Shown piece after piece: positions 18,157 through 27,339 of a stretch of DNA of 63,013 nt. Below the pieces are notes generated by a model. It saw only the letters and a list, made by a program, of their open reading frames with translations, searched no databases and was not told the DNA's origin. Position numbers and translations under genes: made by a program. Each line of letters begins with the position of its first letter. Position 1 is the first letter of the stretch. This DNA comes from Hyphomicrobiales bacterium (GTDB lineage Bacteria > Pseudomonadota > Alphaproteobacteria > Rhizobiales > Aestuariivirgaceae), in the NCBI GenBank assembly GCA_026982665.1, contig JALSGQ010000043.1, positions 1 to 63,013 of the forward strand, read 5' to 3'.

Positions 18157-18690
18157 TTACTTGTAGCCGCACAGCTCGTCGATCTTGTTCATGGCGGCGG
18201 TTACGCCTTTCAGCGAGTAGGTGTCCACCGAGGTGGTGCCGCGGCGAGAGACGCCGCGCACCACCATGGTGCGGCCGGCCTTCATGGCGGCGACGATCTT
18301 GCGATCCACCTGCGGGCCTTCCGACCATGCACCATCCTTCACCGCGAACAGGGTGAAGCGCTGACCGTCTATCTCCACCGTGGGGGTGGAGTTGGGGCGG
18401 AACGGATAGCCGATGAGCGTGCTCACCTCTGCCCGCACCTTGTCGCCGGGGCGGTGGGTTACCAGGAAGAAGACCGGGTCGCGCTTTGCCCCCTTGCGCG
18501 ACAGCTCGGACTTCACCGGCTGCGAGACGATGTAGCAAACGGGGCCCTTCTTCGTCTTGTAATGGTAGGCCACCCAGTCGCCAAAAGTGCCGGCGGCCTG
18601 CGGTTCCTGCGCCTGTGCCGGGGCATTGCCCCCGGCAGCGCCCAGCCCCGCCAGCACTGCCACCACCAACCCGAACCTGCGCATGGTCAT
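18157..18690 (-). CDS. IalB-family exported protein
   Basis: Invasion-associated locus B family. The 177-aa precursor has a signal peptide (RRFGLVVAVLAGLGAAGGNAPAQA, cleavage likely after AQA near residue 28) followed by FGDWVAYHYKTKKGPVCYIVSQP, the family's WxxxC pattern, and a C-terminal segment SRRGTTSVDTYSLKGVTAAMNKIDELCGY. Two cysteines remain in the mature form and may pair. IalB was named for Bartonella erythrocyte invasion, but the family is widespread in free-living alphaproteobacteria and its biochemical role is unsettled. The ATG at 18690 has AAGGGA five bases upstream; an ATG two codons later is possible. It stands alone, with 18777-18790 matching a 14-base string also found upstream of the DD-carboxypeptidase. 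Confidence 0.92.
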   Translation of the reverse strand: MTMRRFGLVVAVLAGLGAAGGNAPAQAQEPQAAGTFGDWVAYHYKTKKGPVCYIVSQPVKSELSRKGAKRDPVFFLVTHRPGDKVRAEVSTLIGYPFRPNSTPTVEIDGQRFTLFAVKDGAWSEGPQVDRKIVAAMKAGRTMVVRGVSRRGTTSVDTYSLKGVTAAMNKIDELCGYK

Positions 18691-18854
18691 CGCGTCCCTT
18701 CCCGTCGTTGCCTGTGTGCACCTGATCTTGTGCGAATCAAGTCATCAGCCTGATGAAGCTGCGCCATGCAATGCGGCTGACAGGTGGCCATTTTGTGGCA
18801 CGGATTGCAATGGTGCAAGGCTGGCGCGAGCATTGTCCACGGGGCTGATTGATC

Positions 18855-19967
18855 TCAGGCCGCGCGCCGTCCGTGCTGCCGCGCCTGCAATGCCAGCGAC
18901 AGCAGGCAGCGTTCCGTCAGCGCCTGTTCCAGCACGCTGTGCCGGCGTGTTGCCAGTGTTGCCTGCCACACGCTTTCATCGGCCCGCGCCAGCCGTTCGG
19001 GTGTCCATGCCGCCAGTTGCCGCGCCACCACCTCCCGCCGCTTGAAGAAGACAGGCGGGCGGGCGCGCTCCACCGCCTGGCGGGCGCTTGCACCCTGCTC
19101 CATGGCTGCACGCAGGCTCCGCAGCAGGCCAATGTGGTTGGCCGCTGCCGCCAGCACCGCGGCCGGGGCCACACCTTCCTGCAGCAGCCCGTGCAGCAGC
19201 CGCACGCCGCGTGCGCCATCGCCGCTGAAGAAGGCATCGAGCATGTCCTGCATCAGGTGGGCGGAAACATCGCTGCAGATGGCCTGCACGTCCTGCACCG
19301 TTACCGTTCCGCTCCCGGCGCAATACAGCGCCAGTTTCTCCAGCTCCATGCGCGAGAGCGCCTGATCCGCTCCCAGCTGTGCTGCCAGCAGGGCGCGGGC
19401 ATCCGGCTCCAGTTGCAGGCCGTGGGCGCGCATGACCGTGTCGATGAGCCGCTGCACGTCTGCCGCATCGTCCGCATATACGGGCAGTGCCGCCAGCCGC
19501 TTTTCCTTCTCGAACAGCTTCGCCAGTGCAGCGCCGCTCTTCAGGCCCGGAGCCTCGGCGATGATGAAGGCTTCCACCGCCGGCAGTTGCAGCACCGCCT
19601 GCATGGCCTTCAGGAAGGCTGCTCCGGCATTGCGCACGCGCACCACCCGCCGGTCGCCGAACATGGATATGGCCTGCGCCTCGTCCGCCAGCCGGCCGGG
19701 GTCCTCCTTCAGCATCTCCTCGTCCAGCACTTCCACCGCCAGCGCCTGCCCGGCATCATCATGCCCACCTTGTGCGCCATTGTCCTGCGGCGGCTGTTTT
19801 CCCAGCAGGGCCTGCAGGGCCTGTTCCGCCAGCGTCCGCACGCCGCCGGTATCGGAGCCATATATCAGCAGGGCCAGGGGCACATCCGGCTGTGTGCCGG
19901 GTGCGCCCGCGGCCCGTGCCAGCTTGTGCAGAAATGCCTGCTGCTGCGCCTTGCGGATGAGGGTCAT
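18855..19967 (-). CDS. holA: DNA polymerase III delta subunit
   Basis: HolA is the wrench of the clamp loader that opens the beta sliding clamp. The 370-aa protein shows the delta layout: ALLIYGSDTGGVRTLAEQALQAL at the start (the degenerate P-loop region typical of non-ATPase delta), FGDRRVVRVRNA, LLAAQLGADQALSRMELEKLALY in the middle, and a helical collar domain. The track extends the ORF into lptE; the ATG at 19967, 15 bases after the lptE stop, gives a normal length. It is the third gene of leuS-lptE-holA, a conserved order in proteobacteria. An insert rich in Gln/Gly/Asp (KQPPQDNGAQGGHDD) near residue 57 is unusual but harmless-looking. Confidence 0.95.
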   Translation of the reverse strand: MTLIRKAQQQAFLHKLARAAGAPGTQPDVPLALLIYGSDTGGVRTLAEQALQALLGKQPPQDNGAQGGHDDAGQALAVEVLDEEMLKEDPGRLADEAQAISMFGDRRVVRVRNAGAAFLKAMQAVLQLPAVEAFIIAEAPGLKSGAALAKLFEKEKRLAALPVYADDAADVQRLIDTVMRAHGLQLEPDARALLAAQLGADQALSRMELEKLALYCAGSGTVTVQDVQAICSDVSAHLMQDMLDAFFSGDGARGVRLLHGLLQEGVAPAAVLAAAANHIGLLRSLRAAMEQGASARQAVERARPPVFFKRREVVARQLAAWTPERLARADESVWQATLATRRHSVLEQALTERCLLSLALQARQHGRRAA

Positions 19968-19981
19968 GGTGCTGTTTCCGC

Positions 19982-20572
19982 TCAGCGGGTGGTTGCCGCA
20001 GGTGCCGGTGGGCCGAAGGCAAGCGTCGATGTGCCGGGGGCGTTCGTGGCGGTGCGGGCAAAGTAGGCGCTTATGCGCGTGCGAATGTCTTCCGCCACCA
20101 GCCTTGCCGCGGTCTTCATGGCTGCCGCGCGCGCCTGGGCATCGGCAAGATGCAGCCGCGTGGTGTGATAGGAGGCATCGCCATACGTCCTGCCCTGCAT
20201 CAGCACGCGCCCGTCGGTGCGGCGCATCAGGGCAAATTCCGCCTTCACCCGCATCCGCTGCAAGCGGTCTCCCAGCAGGTCTGCCTCCTCTTCCGCCACC
20301 TTCATGGTCAGCACGTAGGGCCGGTTGCCACGTTGTGCCGGCGGACGATTCTGCAGCAGCTCGTTGTAAACCAGCTGCGTGAGCCTGTCGGCAGGTGGTG
20401 CCACGTCCACCTGCTCCCATCCATGCAGTGCCGCGCCGTCAGCTGCGCGCTCGGCATACATTGGCGAAAAGCCGCACCCGGCCAGCAGCAACATGGTCAG
20501 CAGCAGCGCCAGCATGGTGATGGTGCGCGCAGAACCGCCCGTTTCTTCCGGCAATGCGCCAGCCTGTGCCAT
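19982..20572 (-). CDS. lptE: LPS-assembly lipoprotein LptE
   Basis: LptE plugs the LptD barrel in the outer membrane and helps insert LPS into the outer leaflet. The 196-aa precursor has a lipoprotein signal ending in a clear lipobox (LLLAGC, lipidated Cys near residue 33) followed by GFSPMYAER. The rest fits the small alpha/beta LptE fold: LTQLVYNELLQNRPP, YVLTMKVAEEEADLL, GRVLMQGRTYGDASYHTTR. The N-terminus is longer than usual ahead of the hydrophobic core; the ATG at 20515 (MLALLLTMLLLAGC) is an alternative start. Located between leuS and holA, the usual place. Sequence divergence in this family is high, so position and lipobox carry much of the weight. Confidence 0.9.
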   Translation of the reverse strand: MAQAGALPEETGGSARTITMLALLLTMLLLAGCGFSPMYAERAADGAALHGWEQVDVAPPADRLTQLVYNELLQNRPPAQRGNRPYVLTMKVAEEEADLLGDRLQRMRVKAEFALMRRTDGRVLMQGRTYGDASYHTTRLHLADAQARAAAMKTAARLVAEDIRTRISAYFARTATNAPGTSTLAFGPPAPAATTR

Positions 20573-20611
20573 CTGCTACCCTCCCGTGCCGTGGCGGTGT
20601 CAGCTGCTTCT

Positions 20612-23221
20612 TCAGCCCACCACGATGTTCACGATGCGGCCCGGCACCACGATAACACGCCGCACCTGCTTTTCGCCAATGGCGCGCTGCACGTTTTCCA
20701 GCGCCAGCGCCTGCTTCTCCAGTTCCTCCTTCGATGCGTCCTTCGGCACTTCCATCTCCGCCCGGCGCTTGCCGTTCACCTGCACGGCGATGGTGATGGT
20801 ATCCTGCTTCAGCAGTTCCGGCTCCGGCTCGGGCCAGGGCTGCTGCGCCACCAGCTCCGGATGCCCCAGCCGGTGCCAGCATTCCTCCGCCAGGTGTGGC
20901 ATCATCGGCGCGAACATCTGCACCAGGAACATCGCCGCCTCGTGCAGGGCGCAGGCCTCGCTGTCGGCCATCTCCCGCTCGTGCCGGCGCAAGAAGTCGC
21001 CCATGGCGTTGACCATCTCGTGCAGGCGGGCAATGGCGCGGTTGAAACGCAAGGATTCGATGTCTTCGGTTACCGCCGCCAGCGTGCGATGCGTTACCTG
21101 CCTGAGCGCCAGCGCATCATCGGTGAGCGATTCCGGCTTCACCGGCGGGGCAGGAATGTCGCCGATCTGCTCGATCATCCGCCACACCCGCTGCACGAAG
21201 CGCCAGGCACCCTCCACGCCGGCCTCCGTCCACTCCACGTCGCGCTCCGGCGGGCTGTCGGAGAGGATGAACCAGCGTGCCGTGTCCGCCCCGTATTGCG
21301 CCACGATGGCCTCCGGGTCGATGACGTTCTTCTTCGACTTCGACATCTTCTCCACCGGCCCGGCGATGACCTTCTCGCCCGTCTCCTTGTGGAACAGCCC
21401 GCCATCACGCCGTTCCACCAGCGCCGGCTCCACCCACTCGCCCGCTTCGGTGCGATAGGTCTCGTGCACCACCATGCCCTGCGTGAACAGTGCCGCGAAC
21501 GGCTCCTTCAGGTGCAGATGCCCGGTGTCCTTCATCGCGCGGGCAAAGAAGCGCGAATAGAGCAGGTGCAGGATGGCGTGCTCGATGCCGCCGATATACT
21601 GATCCACCGGCATCCAGTATCGCGCCTTGTCCTGATCCACCGGCTCATCCGCGTGCGGCGAGCAGAAGCGCGCGTAATACCAGGAGCTGTCGATGAAGGT
21701 GTCGAAGGTATCCGTCTCGCGCTCCGCATCCCTGCCGCACTGCGGGCACTTCACGTGCTTCCACGTGGGATGATGCACCAGCGGGTTGCCCGGCTTGTCG
21801 AAGCTGACATCTTCCGGCAGCGTAACGGGAAGCTCCTCCTTCGGCACCGGCACGATGCCGCAGTCAGGGCAGTGGATGACGGGAATGGGGCAGCCCCAGT
21901 AACGCTGGCGCGACACGCCCCAGTCGCGCAGCCGGTAGTTCACCTGCCGCTGGCCGATGCCCATCTCCTCCATGCGCCGTGCCACTTCCTCCTTGGCCTC
22001 GGCCACGCTCAAGCCGTTGAGGAAGTCGGAGTTGATGAGCACCACGTTGCTCCCTTCCGTCTCGGTGAAGGCTTCATCGCCGATGGTGCATTCCTCCGGC
22101 TTCACGTCCTTCGGGCATACCACGGGGATCACCGGCAGGTCATACTTGCGCGCGAAGTCGAGGTCGCGCTGATCATGCGCCGGGCAGCCGAAGATGGCGC
22201 CCTCGCCATAGCCCATCAGCACGAAGTTGGCGGCATAGACGGGCAGCTTCACGCCCTCACGGAACGGATGCCGGGCATGAAGCGGCAGGCGAATGCCCTT
22301 CTTCTCCGCCTTCTCGATGGCCTCCTCCGAGGTGCCCAGTGCGGCCACCTCGCGCCGGAAGGCGGCGATTTCCGGATCCTTCTCCGCCAGTTGCTTGACG
22401 ATGGGATGATCGGCGGACAGCGCCACGAAGGAGGCGCCGAAGATGGTGTCATGCCGGGTGGTGAACACCGGCAGCGGCTCGGGCCATTCGTTGCCCTGTT
22501 CGTCTTCCAGCGTGAAGGTGAAGCGCAGGCCCTCGGAGCGGCCGATCCAGTTGCGCTGCATCACCTTCACCTTTTCCGGCCAGTTCTTCAGCTCGTCCAG
22601 CCCGGCCAGCAGGTCTTCGGCATAGTGCGTGATCTTCAAAAACCACTGGTCGAGCTCGCGCTTCTCCACCAGCGCGCCGGAGCGCCAGCCGCGCCCGTCG
22701 ATGACCTGCTCGTTGGCCAGCACCGTCTGATCCACCGGATCCCAGTTCACCATCGCCTTCTGCCGCGCCACCAGCCCGGCCTGCATGAAGTCCAGGAACA
22801 TGGCCTGTTCATGCTTGTAATAGTCGGGATCGCAGGTGGCGAATTCGCGGCTCCAGTCCAGCGAGAAACCCAGGCGTTTCAGCTGCGCCTTCATGTGGGC
22901 GATGTTGTCATAGGTCCATTCCTTCGGGTGCACGCCCTTCTGCATGGCCGCGTTCTCCGCCGGCATGCCGAAGGCGTCCCAGCCCATGGGGTGCAGCACG
23001 TGAAAGCCCTTCGCGCGCTTGTAGCGCGCCAGCACGTCGCCGAGAGTGTAGTTGCGCACATGCCCCATGTGGATGCGCCCGGATGGATAGGGAAACATCT
23101 CCAGCACGTAGAACTTCGGCTTGTCGGAGCTCTCTTCGGCGCGCGCGTAGCCGGCCTCCTCCCACGCCTGCTGCCACTTCGGCTCCACGTCCTGCGGTGA
23201 ATAGCGATTGCTGCTGCTCAT
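20612..23221 (-). CDS. leuS: Leucyl-tRNA synthetase
   Basis: Class Ia synthetase that charges tRNA-Leu and edits mischarged amino acids. The 869-aa protein has the HIGH-type motif in [18 protein letters not shown] (about residues 44-61), the CP1 editing domain with [19 protein letters not shown], a zinc-binding type pair PDCG and CPQCG, and [13 protein letters not shown] near residue 620. The length is normal for bacterial LeuRS. The start ATG at 23221 is divergent from yggS, with about 117 bases between the two starts. First gene of leuS-lptE-holA. Confidence 0.98.
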   Translation of the reverse strand: MSSSNRYSPQDVEPKWQQAWEEAGYARAEESSDKPKFYVLEMFPYPSGRIHMGHVRNYTLGDVLARYKRAKGFHVLHPMGWDAFGMPAENAAMQKGVHPKEWTYDNIAHMKAQLKRLGFSLDWSREFATCDPDYYKHEQAMFLDFMQAGLVARQKAMVNWDPVDQTVLANEQVIDGRGWRSGALVEKRELDQWFLKITHYAEDLLAGLDELKNWPEKVKVMQRNWIGRSEGLRFTFTLEDEQGNEWPEPLPVFTTRHDTIFGASFVALSADHPIVKQLAEKDPEIAAFRREVAALGTSEEAIEKAEKKGIRLPLHARHPFREGVKLPVYAANFVLMGYGEGAIFGCPAHDQRDLDFARKYDLPVIPVVCPKDVKPEECTIGDEAFTETEGSNVVLINSDFLNGLSVAEAKEEVARRMEEMGIGQRQVNYRLRDWGVSRQRYWGCPIPVIHCPDCGIVPVPKEELPVTLPEDVSFDKPGNPLVHHPTWKHVKCPQCGRDAERETDTFDTFIDSSWYYARFCSPHADEPVDQDKARYWMPVDQYIGGIEHAILHLLYSRFFARAMKDTGHLHLKEPFAALFTQGMVVHETYRTEAGEWVEPALVERRDGGLFHKETGEKVIAGPVEKMSKSKKNVIDPEAIVAQYGADTARWFILSDSPPERDVEWTEAGVEGAWRFVQRVWRMIEQIGDIPAPPVKPESLTDDALALRQVTHRTLAAVTEDIESLRFNRAIARLHEMVNAMGDFLRRHEREMADSEACALHEAAMFLVQMFAPMMPHLAEECWHRLGHPELVAQQPWPEPEPELLKQDTITIAVQVNGKRRAEMEVPKDASKEELEKQALALENVQRAIGEKQVRRVIVVPGRIVNIVVG

Positions 23222-23338
23222 GGCCGCTCACCTGCCCCTTCTTGCCAGCGCCTTGCTGCGCTATGGTCGATGATCGAATGTTGCCATGAGCAAGTATCAG
23301 CCCCCACGCCACCACGCAAGGCAGGAGCGGGAAAACAC

Positions 23339-24040
23339 ATGCCCACCGACACCACTGCATCCTCAAGCGCCGAGCGGCTGGCCGAGGTGCGCCAGCGCAT
23401 TGCCGATGCGGCACGGCAGGCCTCCCGTGCGCCGGAAGACATCACGTTGATTGCCGTCTCCAAGACCTTCTCCGCGCAGGCCATCACGCCGGTGCTGGCT
23501 GCCGGGCAGCGCCACTTCGGCGAGAATCGCGTGCAGGAAGCGCGCGAGAAGTGGCCCGGCCTGAAGGAGCGGTATCCGGACGTGGTGCTGCACCTCATCG
23601 GCCCGTTGCAGACCAACAAGGTGAAACACGCGGTGCGGCTGTTTGACGTGATCCACACCGTGGACAGGCCGAAACTGGCCGCCGAGCTGGCCCGCGAGAT
23701 GGAGAAGCGGGGCCGCCAGTTGCCCGTTTTCGTGCAGGTGAACACCGGTGAGGAACCGCAGAAGGCGGGCGTGCCGCCACGGCAGGCCGATGCCTTCATC
23801 AAGGCCTGCCGCGAGGAATACGGGCTGAACGTGGTGGGCTGCATGTGCATCCCGCCGGTGGACGAGGAGCCGGCCCTGCACTTCGCCCTGCTGCGCAAGA
23901 TTGCCGAGCGCAACGGCTTGCGCCAGCTCAGCATGGGCATGAGCCATGACTTCGAGGTGGCCATTGCCTTCGGTGCCACCCACGTGCGGGTGGGCAGCGC
24001 CATTTTCGGCCCGCGCAAGCTGCCTGCACATGGTGAATGA
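23339..24040 (+). CDS. PLP homeostasis protein, YggS family
   Basis: YggS/PLPBP proteins bind pyridoxal 5'-phosphate without known catalysis and keep the vitamin B6 and amino-acid pools in balance. The 233-aa TIM barrel has the PLP lysine in LIAVSKTF (about residue 40), GENRVQEAREKW, LHLIGPLQTNKVKHA, and the phosphate-binding end SMGMSHDFEVAIAFGATHVRVGSAIFG. The track starts 23 codons earlier at an ATG; the ATG at 23339 with GGAG eleven bases upstream matches the family N-terminus. Divergent from leuS. Codon use is typical. The next gene, a DUF3108 protein, starts 179 bases downstream. Confidence 0.95.
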   Translation: MPTDTTASSSAERLAEVRQRIADAARQASRAPEDITLIAVSKTFSAQAITPVLAAGQRHFGENRVQEAREKWPGLKERYPDVVLHLIGPLQTNKVKHAVRLFDVIHTVDRPKLAAELAREMEKRGRQLPVFVQVNTGEEPQKAGVPPRQADAFIKACREEYGLNVVGCMCIPPVDEEPALHFALLRKIAERNGLRQLSMGMSHDFEVAIAFGATHVRVGSAIFGPRKLPAHGE

Positions 24041-24219
24041 TGGTGCTGCTTGCGGCGCTGACGGGCATGGGCGCAGGCGCGCCACAATTTTGGCGGGTTC
24101 TGACAGCTTCTGTTCAGCCTGGGCGTGGCATCAGGGTAGTGGCGGACGATGGAAGGGCTGCATGGGCAGCAGGCATTGAAAATCGATGCAGCGCAAGACT
24201 TTCCGGAGGAACCTTTGGC

Positions 24220-25035
24220 ATGCGCAGATCATTTGCTTCGTTCACGGGCTGGATTGCCGCCGCGACGGTGGCAGGGATTATGGCCACCAGTGCGGTGGCA
24301 GAACCCTTGAACATGAGGTTTGACGTTTATGTCTCCGGCCTCAGGGTGATGAAAGTGAAATTCGATGGCGAGCTGAAGGCCGATTCCTACAGCGGCAGCG
24401 CCAGCATGCGGCCAAAGGGCTTTGGGGGCCTGTTCGTGAAGAACAGGCTGGACATGCGGGTGCAGGGGCGTTTCAACGACGCGCATGCCCGGCCCGTCAG
24501 TTTCTGGCTGAAGAGCCGCAAGAAAAAGAAGGAGCGCGAGGCCACCTTGCGCTGGACGAAGGGCGCAAGCACGCCGGAATGGAGTCGCAAGCCGCCGGTG
24601 AGCGATGCGGCAAGAAGGGAGATCGATGCCGCCATTGCCAATGGGGCCATTGATCCGCTGAGCCTGCTGTTTGCCATCGGACGGCGGCAGGCGGCCAACC
24701 CGTGCACCGGCAAGGTGCGCATCTTCGACGGGCGCACGGTGTTCGACCTGCGGCTGGCCTCCGTGGGGCGCGATGCCATCCGCAACATGAACTATTCCGG
24801 CCCGGCGCTGAAATGCCGGCTGGTATATGTGCCCGTTGCCGGCATGTCGGAAAAGAAGAAGCGCAAGCGCCTGAAGAACCCGCCGGTGTTCACCGTGTGG
24901 CTGGCACGCGTGCACAGCGCTGCCGGGCCGGTGCACGTGCCGGTTCAGGCATCCGGGCGCATGAAGGGGCGGCCCTTCACTGCCACGCTCAGCGATGCCC
25001 TGCTGGGCGGCAAGCCGTTGCGGGCTGCACGCTAG
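24220..25035 (+). CDS. Exported DUF3108 protein
   Basis: 271-aa protein with a signal peptide (RRSFASFTGWIAAATVAGIMATSAVA, cleavage after AVA near residue 28) and a mature domain of the DUF3108 type: FDVYVSGLRVMKVKFDGEL, then alternating strands, IDPLSLLFAIGR in the middle and CTGKVRIFDGRTVFDLRL. This beta-rich fold is periplasmic in proteobacteria and has no established function. The ORF track opens at 24037, but the ATG at 24220 follows GGAGGA at nine bases and begins the signal peptide directly. A Lys/Arg cluster (SRKKKKER) and a second one (SEKKKRKRLK) make the protein strongly basic. It stands 520 bases before the DUF882 gene and is probably transcribed on its own or with yggS. Confidence 0.85.
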   Translation: MRRSFASFTGWIAAATVAGIMATSAVAEPLNMRFDVYVSGLRVMKVKFDGELKADSYSGSASMRPKGFGGLFVKNRLDMRVQGRFNDAHARPVSFWLKSRKKKKEREATLRWTKGASTPEWSRKPPVSDAARREIDAAIANGAIDPLSLLFAIGRRQAANPCTGKVRIFDGRTVFDLRLASVGRDAIRNMNYSGPALKCRLVYVPVAGMSEKKKRKRLKNPPVFTVWLARVHSAAGPVHVPVQASGRMKGRPFTATLSDALLGGKPLRAAR

Positions 25036-25063
25036 CCGCCTGCGGATGCGCACGTTCCGCCAC

Positions 25064-25099
25064 GGCAAAAACCTTGACTTGGGCAAAAACCTTGACTTG
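25064..25099. repeat. Perfect 18-bp tandem duplication
   Basis: GGCAAAAACCTTGACTTG occurs twice head to tail (25064-25081, 25082-25099). Each copy contains TTGACT, close to a sigma-70 -35 box, so the duplication doubles a possible promoter element. It lies 30 bases after the DUF3108 stop. Confidence 0.75.
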
Positions 25100-25162
25100 C
25101 GCTGTGCATGAGGCAATCTTGCAGCGGAGGGGAGAAGCAGGAGCGATGGCGCGTTGAAGGGC

Positions 25163-25197
25163 GGATCTTTCCGTTTGGAGGGAGGATCTTTTCGTTT
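25163..25197. repeat. Near-identical 14-mers spaced 21 bp
   Basis: GGATCTTTCCGTTT (25163-25176) and GGATCTTTTCGTTT (25184-25197) differ at one base and start 21 bases apart, which puts them on the same face of the helix. This is a common layout for a regulator that binds two half sites in tandem. Confidence 0.5.
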
Positions 25198-25555
25198 GTC
25201 CGTCAGTTAGCGGGAAATTAACCACCTTGTTGTTTCATGGCGGCCAGTGAAGCTGCCCAAAGGTGGCCGCAATTGTATGTCGTAAGAACAGCTGCACCCT
25301 GCGGGGGGCAGAAGATTCGCACGATGAGTTGCCACCACGAGAAGCGGGTTCGGCAGGTGGGTGTTGCGCCCGTTTGCCGGTCGGCTGATGGCAGAAGATG
25401 ACGATCCGGCGCATTGGACGCCGCGTCATGGTGCAGGCGGAGCTGTTCCGTCAGGAGTGCTCCATGCGGAGCTCAAGCTCCGGGCAAGGAGGTGCCATGA
25501 TGCTTGTGAGGTGCCTGCGTCGGCGACAGCGACTGACCGGAAGGGATGGCTGCAT

Positions 25556-27133
25556 ATGTGTGTGGTGAATGAGGTGGACAAGGCCGGTGGTGTTCCAGGC
25601 GTGGTGGTGCCGGCCTTTCGTGCGCGTGCCATGGTGGCGCTGCTGGGGCTGGCGATGACGGGCATGGCAGCCAGTGGTGCCAGCGCCGAGAGCCGCACCA
25701 TCTCCATGTATCACGTGCACACGAAGGAGCGCATCACCGTTACCTACTGGAAGGACGGGCGCTTCATCCCCTCTGCCCTGCGCAAGCTCAACTGGTTCCT
25801 GCGCGACTGGCGCAAGAACAAGGCCGTGCGTATCGACCCGCGCACCATCGACCTCATCTGGAAACTGCACGCGGACCTTGGTTCCAAGGAGGTCATCCAC
25901 ATCATCTCCGGCCACCGTTCTGCTTCCACCAATGCCATGCTGCGCCGCATTGGCCGCCGTGTGGCGCGGCGCTCCCGCCACATCACCGGTCAGGCCATTG
26001 ATTTCCGCTTTCCGGACGTGCCGTCATACAAGGTGCGCTACCTGGCGCTGGCCTATGGTGTCGGCGGTGTCGGCTACTATGGCCGCAATGGCTTCATTCA
26101 CGTGGACACGGGCAAGGTGCGCCACTGGCCGCGCATGTCCCAGCGCAAGCTTGCCAGTGTCATCCGCCAGTATCGCCGCTACATCGGGCGTGGCTGGAAG
26201 CGGCGCTCCGGCGGTACCCTGCTGGCCAGCGTGAGCCGCAGCAGCAAGCGCACCAATTTCAATCGCAACAGCGCATCTGCCAGCACCAGGCCGGCCGTGC
26301 TGCTGGCCAGCGCTTCGGCCACCAGGAACGTTGCGAAGAACACCGCAAAGAAGGCGCGTGCGGCTGCCGCCAAGGCCACGGCTCCGGCCAGCGGCAAGGG
26401 GAACGGCAAGCCGATTCCGCTGCCCGGCCTGAAGCCGACCCTGCTGGCCAGTGCTGGCGGCAAGGCGGCTGCTGCCGGCAATGCCGCCGCCGTGGCAGCC
26501 GTGCCAACGCCGCGTGCGCGTCCGTACGAGGTGCTGGTGCTGGCTGCCAGCCGCATGGAGGTTACGCCGGCTTCCGCTCCGGCCACCATCACCAATTTCG
26601 CCAGGGGCGACAGCGCGCGGGATCCCATCGGCGTGGTCATTGCCAGCCTGCCGCCGGAGGCCGTTGCCGAGCCGGTGTCTTCGGAAACCGCTGCCACGGC
26701 AGGACAGAACCGGCGCTGGCCGAAGGTCATGCGCAGCGGCAAGCAGGATCTGGCCGTTGCCCTGCTCAATGGCACGGCACATGGCGTGCCCACGCTTGAG
26801 AAAATGGCGCTGGGCAGGCAGGGGACCGCCAATGCTGCAGGCAGTGGCAAGGGCGACATGCTGCAGGCCCCGCTGGGCATGACGGCAGAGCGCCTGGCCG
26901 CGCGGGATGGTGCGCCAATGCTGCGCACCACCAATACCCAGGGCGCTTCCATGTTCTGGCCCGGCATGCAGGTGCGCGCGGTGCCTGACCGCGAAAATCG
27001 TCCGCAGCGTGTCAATCGCACCGGCAAGGGAGACCTGCTGACCACCAGCCGCCAACAGCCGTCGCTGCGCAAGGCAGCCCTGCGCGAGGGAGCCTTGCAG
27101 GCCGGTGCGCCGCGTCCCATCAGCTTCCGTTGA
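25556..27133 (+). CDS. DUF882 (peptidase M15-like) murein endopeptidase-type protein with long C-terminal tail
   Basis: DUF882 proteins (relatives of E. coli MepK/YcbK) are zinc peptidases of the periplasm that cut peptide cross-links in murein. The 525-aa chain has a signal peptide (AMVALLGLAMTGMAASGASAES, about 25-47) and then the catalytic domain to about residue 215: SGHRS, HITGQAIDF (the HxxGxAxD zinc motif) and GFIHVDTG with the last His ligand. About 300 residues follow that are Ala/Lys/Arg/Ser-rich, with a recurring LLAS core (TLLAS, VLLAS, TLLAS), probably disordered. Family members are usually near 180-250 aa, so the tail is the odd part. The ATG at 25556 was chosen because it starts shortly before the signal peptide; GTG at 25562 or ATG at 25631 are possible. 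Confidence 0.85.
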   Translation: MCVVNEVDKAGGVPGVVVPAFRARAMVALLGLAMTGMAASGASAESRTISMYHVHTKERITVTYWKDGRFIPSALRKLNWFLRDWRKNKAVRIDPRTIDLIWKLHADLGSKEVIHIISGHRSASTNAMLRRIGRRVARRSRHITGQAIDFRFPDVPSYKVRYLALAYGVGGVGYYGRNGFIHVDTGKVRHWPRMSQRKLASVIRQYRRYIGRGWKRRSGGTLLASVSRSSKRTNFNRNSASASTRPAVLLASASATRNVAKNTAKKARAAAAKATAPASGKGNGKPIPLPGLKPTLLASAGGKAAAAGNAAAVAAVPTPRARPYEVLVLAASRMEVTPASAPATITNFARGDSARDPIGVVIASLPPEAVAEPVSSETAATAGQNRRWPKVMRSGKQDLAVALLNGTAHGVPTLEKMALGRQGTANAAGSGKGDMLQAPLGMTAERLAARDGAPMLRTTNTQGASMFWPGMQVRAVPDRENRPQRVNRTGKGDLLTTSRQQPSLRKAALREGALQAGAPRPISFR

Positions 27134-27146
27134 TGACATGATGGGC

Positions 27147-27172
27147 CGGGAGATTGTGCCTCCCGTGCTTTT
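27147..27172 (+). terminator. Terminator of the DUF882 gene
   Basis: CGGGAG (27147-27152) pairs with CTCCCG (27160-27165) around a seven-base loop, followed by TGCTTTTC. It starts 13 bases after the stop codon. The stem is short, so it is a moderate terminator. Confidence 0.55.
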
Positions 27173-27240
27173 CGCGCAGCCGCGGTCATGCATCTGTTGA
27201 TGCGGGTGGCGTGGTTCGCGCAGCCTTCCATTCCTCGACG

Positions 27241-27273
27241 AAAAAAGCCGCATGTGAAGGAATCACATGCGGC
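27241..27273 (-). terminator. Strong intrinsic terminator of carD
   Basis: On the minus strand an 11-bp perfect stem GCCGCATGTGA / TCACATGCGGC with a five-base loop is followed directly by six U residues (A-run at 27241-27246 on the plus strand). It lies about 67 bases past the carD stop and is one of the clearest terminators in the window. Confidence 0.9.
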
Positions 27274-27339
27274 CTGATCCGGGGCTTGTTGCGGGCCTTG
27301 CGGCGCACACGCCCGAAACGGGTATCTGCGGCGGGTTGT

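Larger units (their letters stand above)
25036..25555. other. Long spacer with several short repeats upstream of the DUF882 gene
   Basis: 520 bases without a convincing gene. It contains an 18-bp tandem duplication (25064-25099), a pair of near-identical 14-mers two helical turns apart (25163-25197) and a 7-bp hairpin GCGGCCA/TGGCCGC (25240-25270). The track ORF start at 25361 extends the DUF882 gene into this region, but codon use and the signal peptide argue for the later start. A promoter or regulatory region is likely. Confidence 0.6.

Noticed and set aside
18788-18805. Sigma-54 promoter-like TGGCACGGATTGCA
   Set aside because: The spacing between GG and GC is eight bases instead of ten, so it does not fit the -24/-12 rule.
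20150-23200. 1016-codon ORF on the plus strand opposite leuS
   Set aside because: It is the antisense shadow of leuS. GC-rich codon bias leaves long open frames on the other strand; the His/Arg/Leu-rich translation matches no family.
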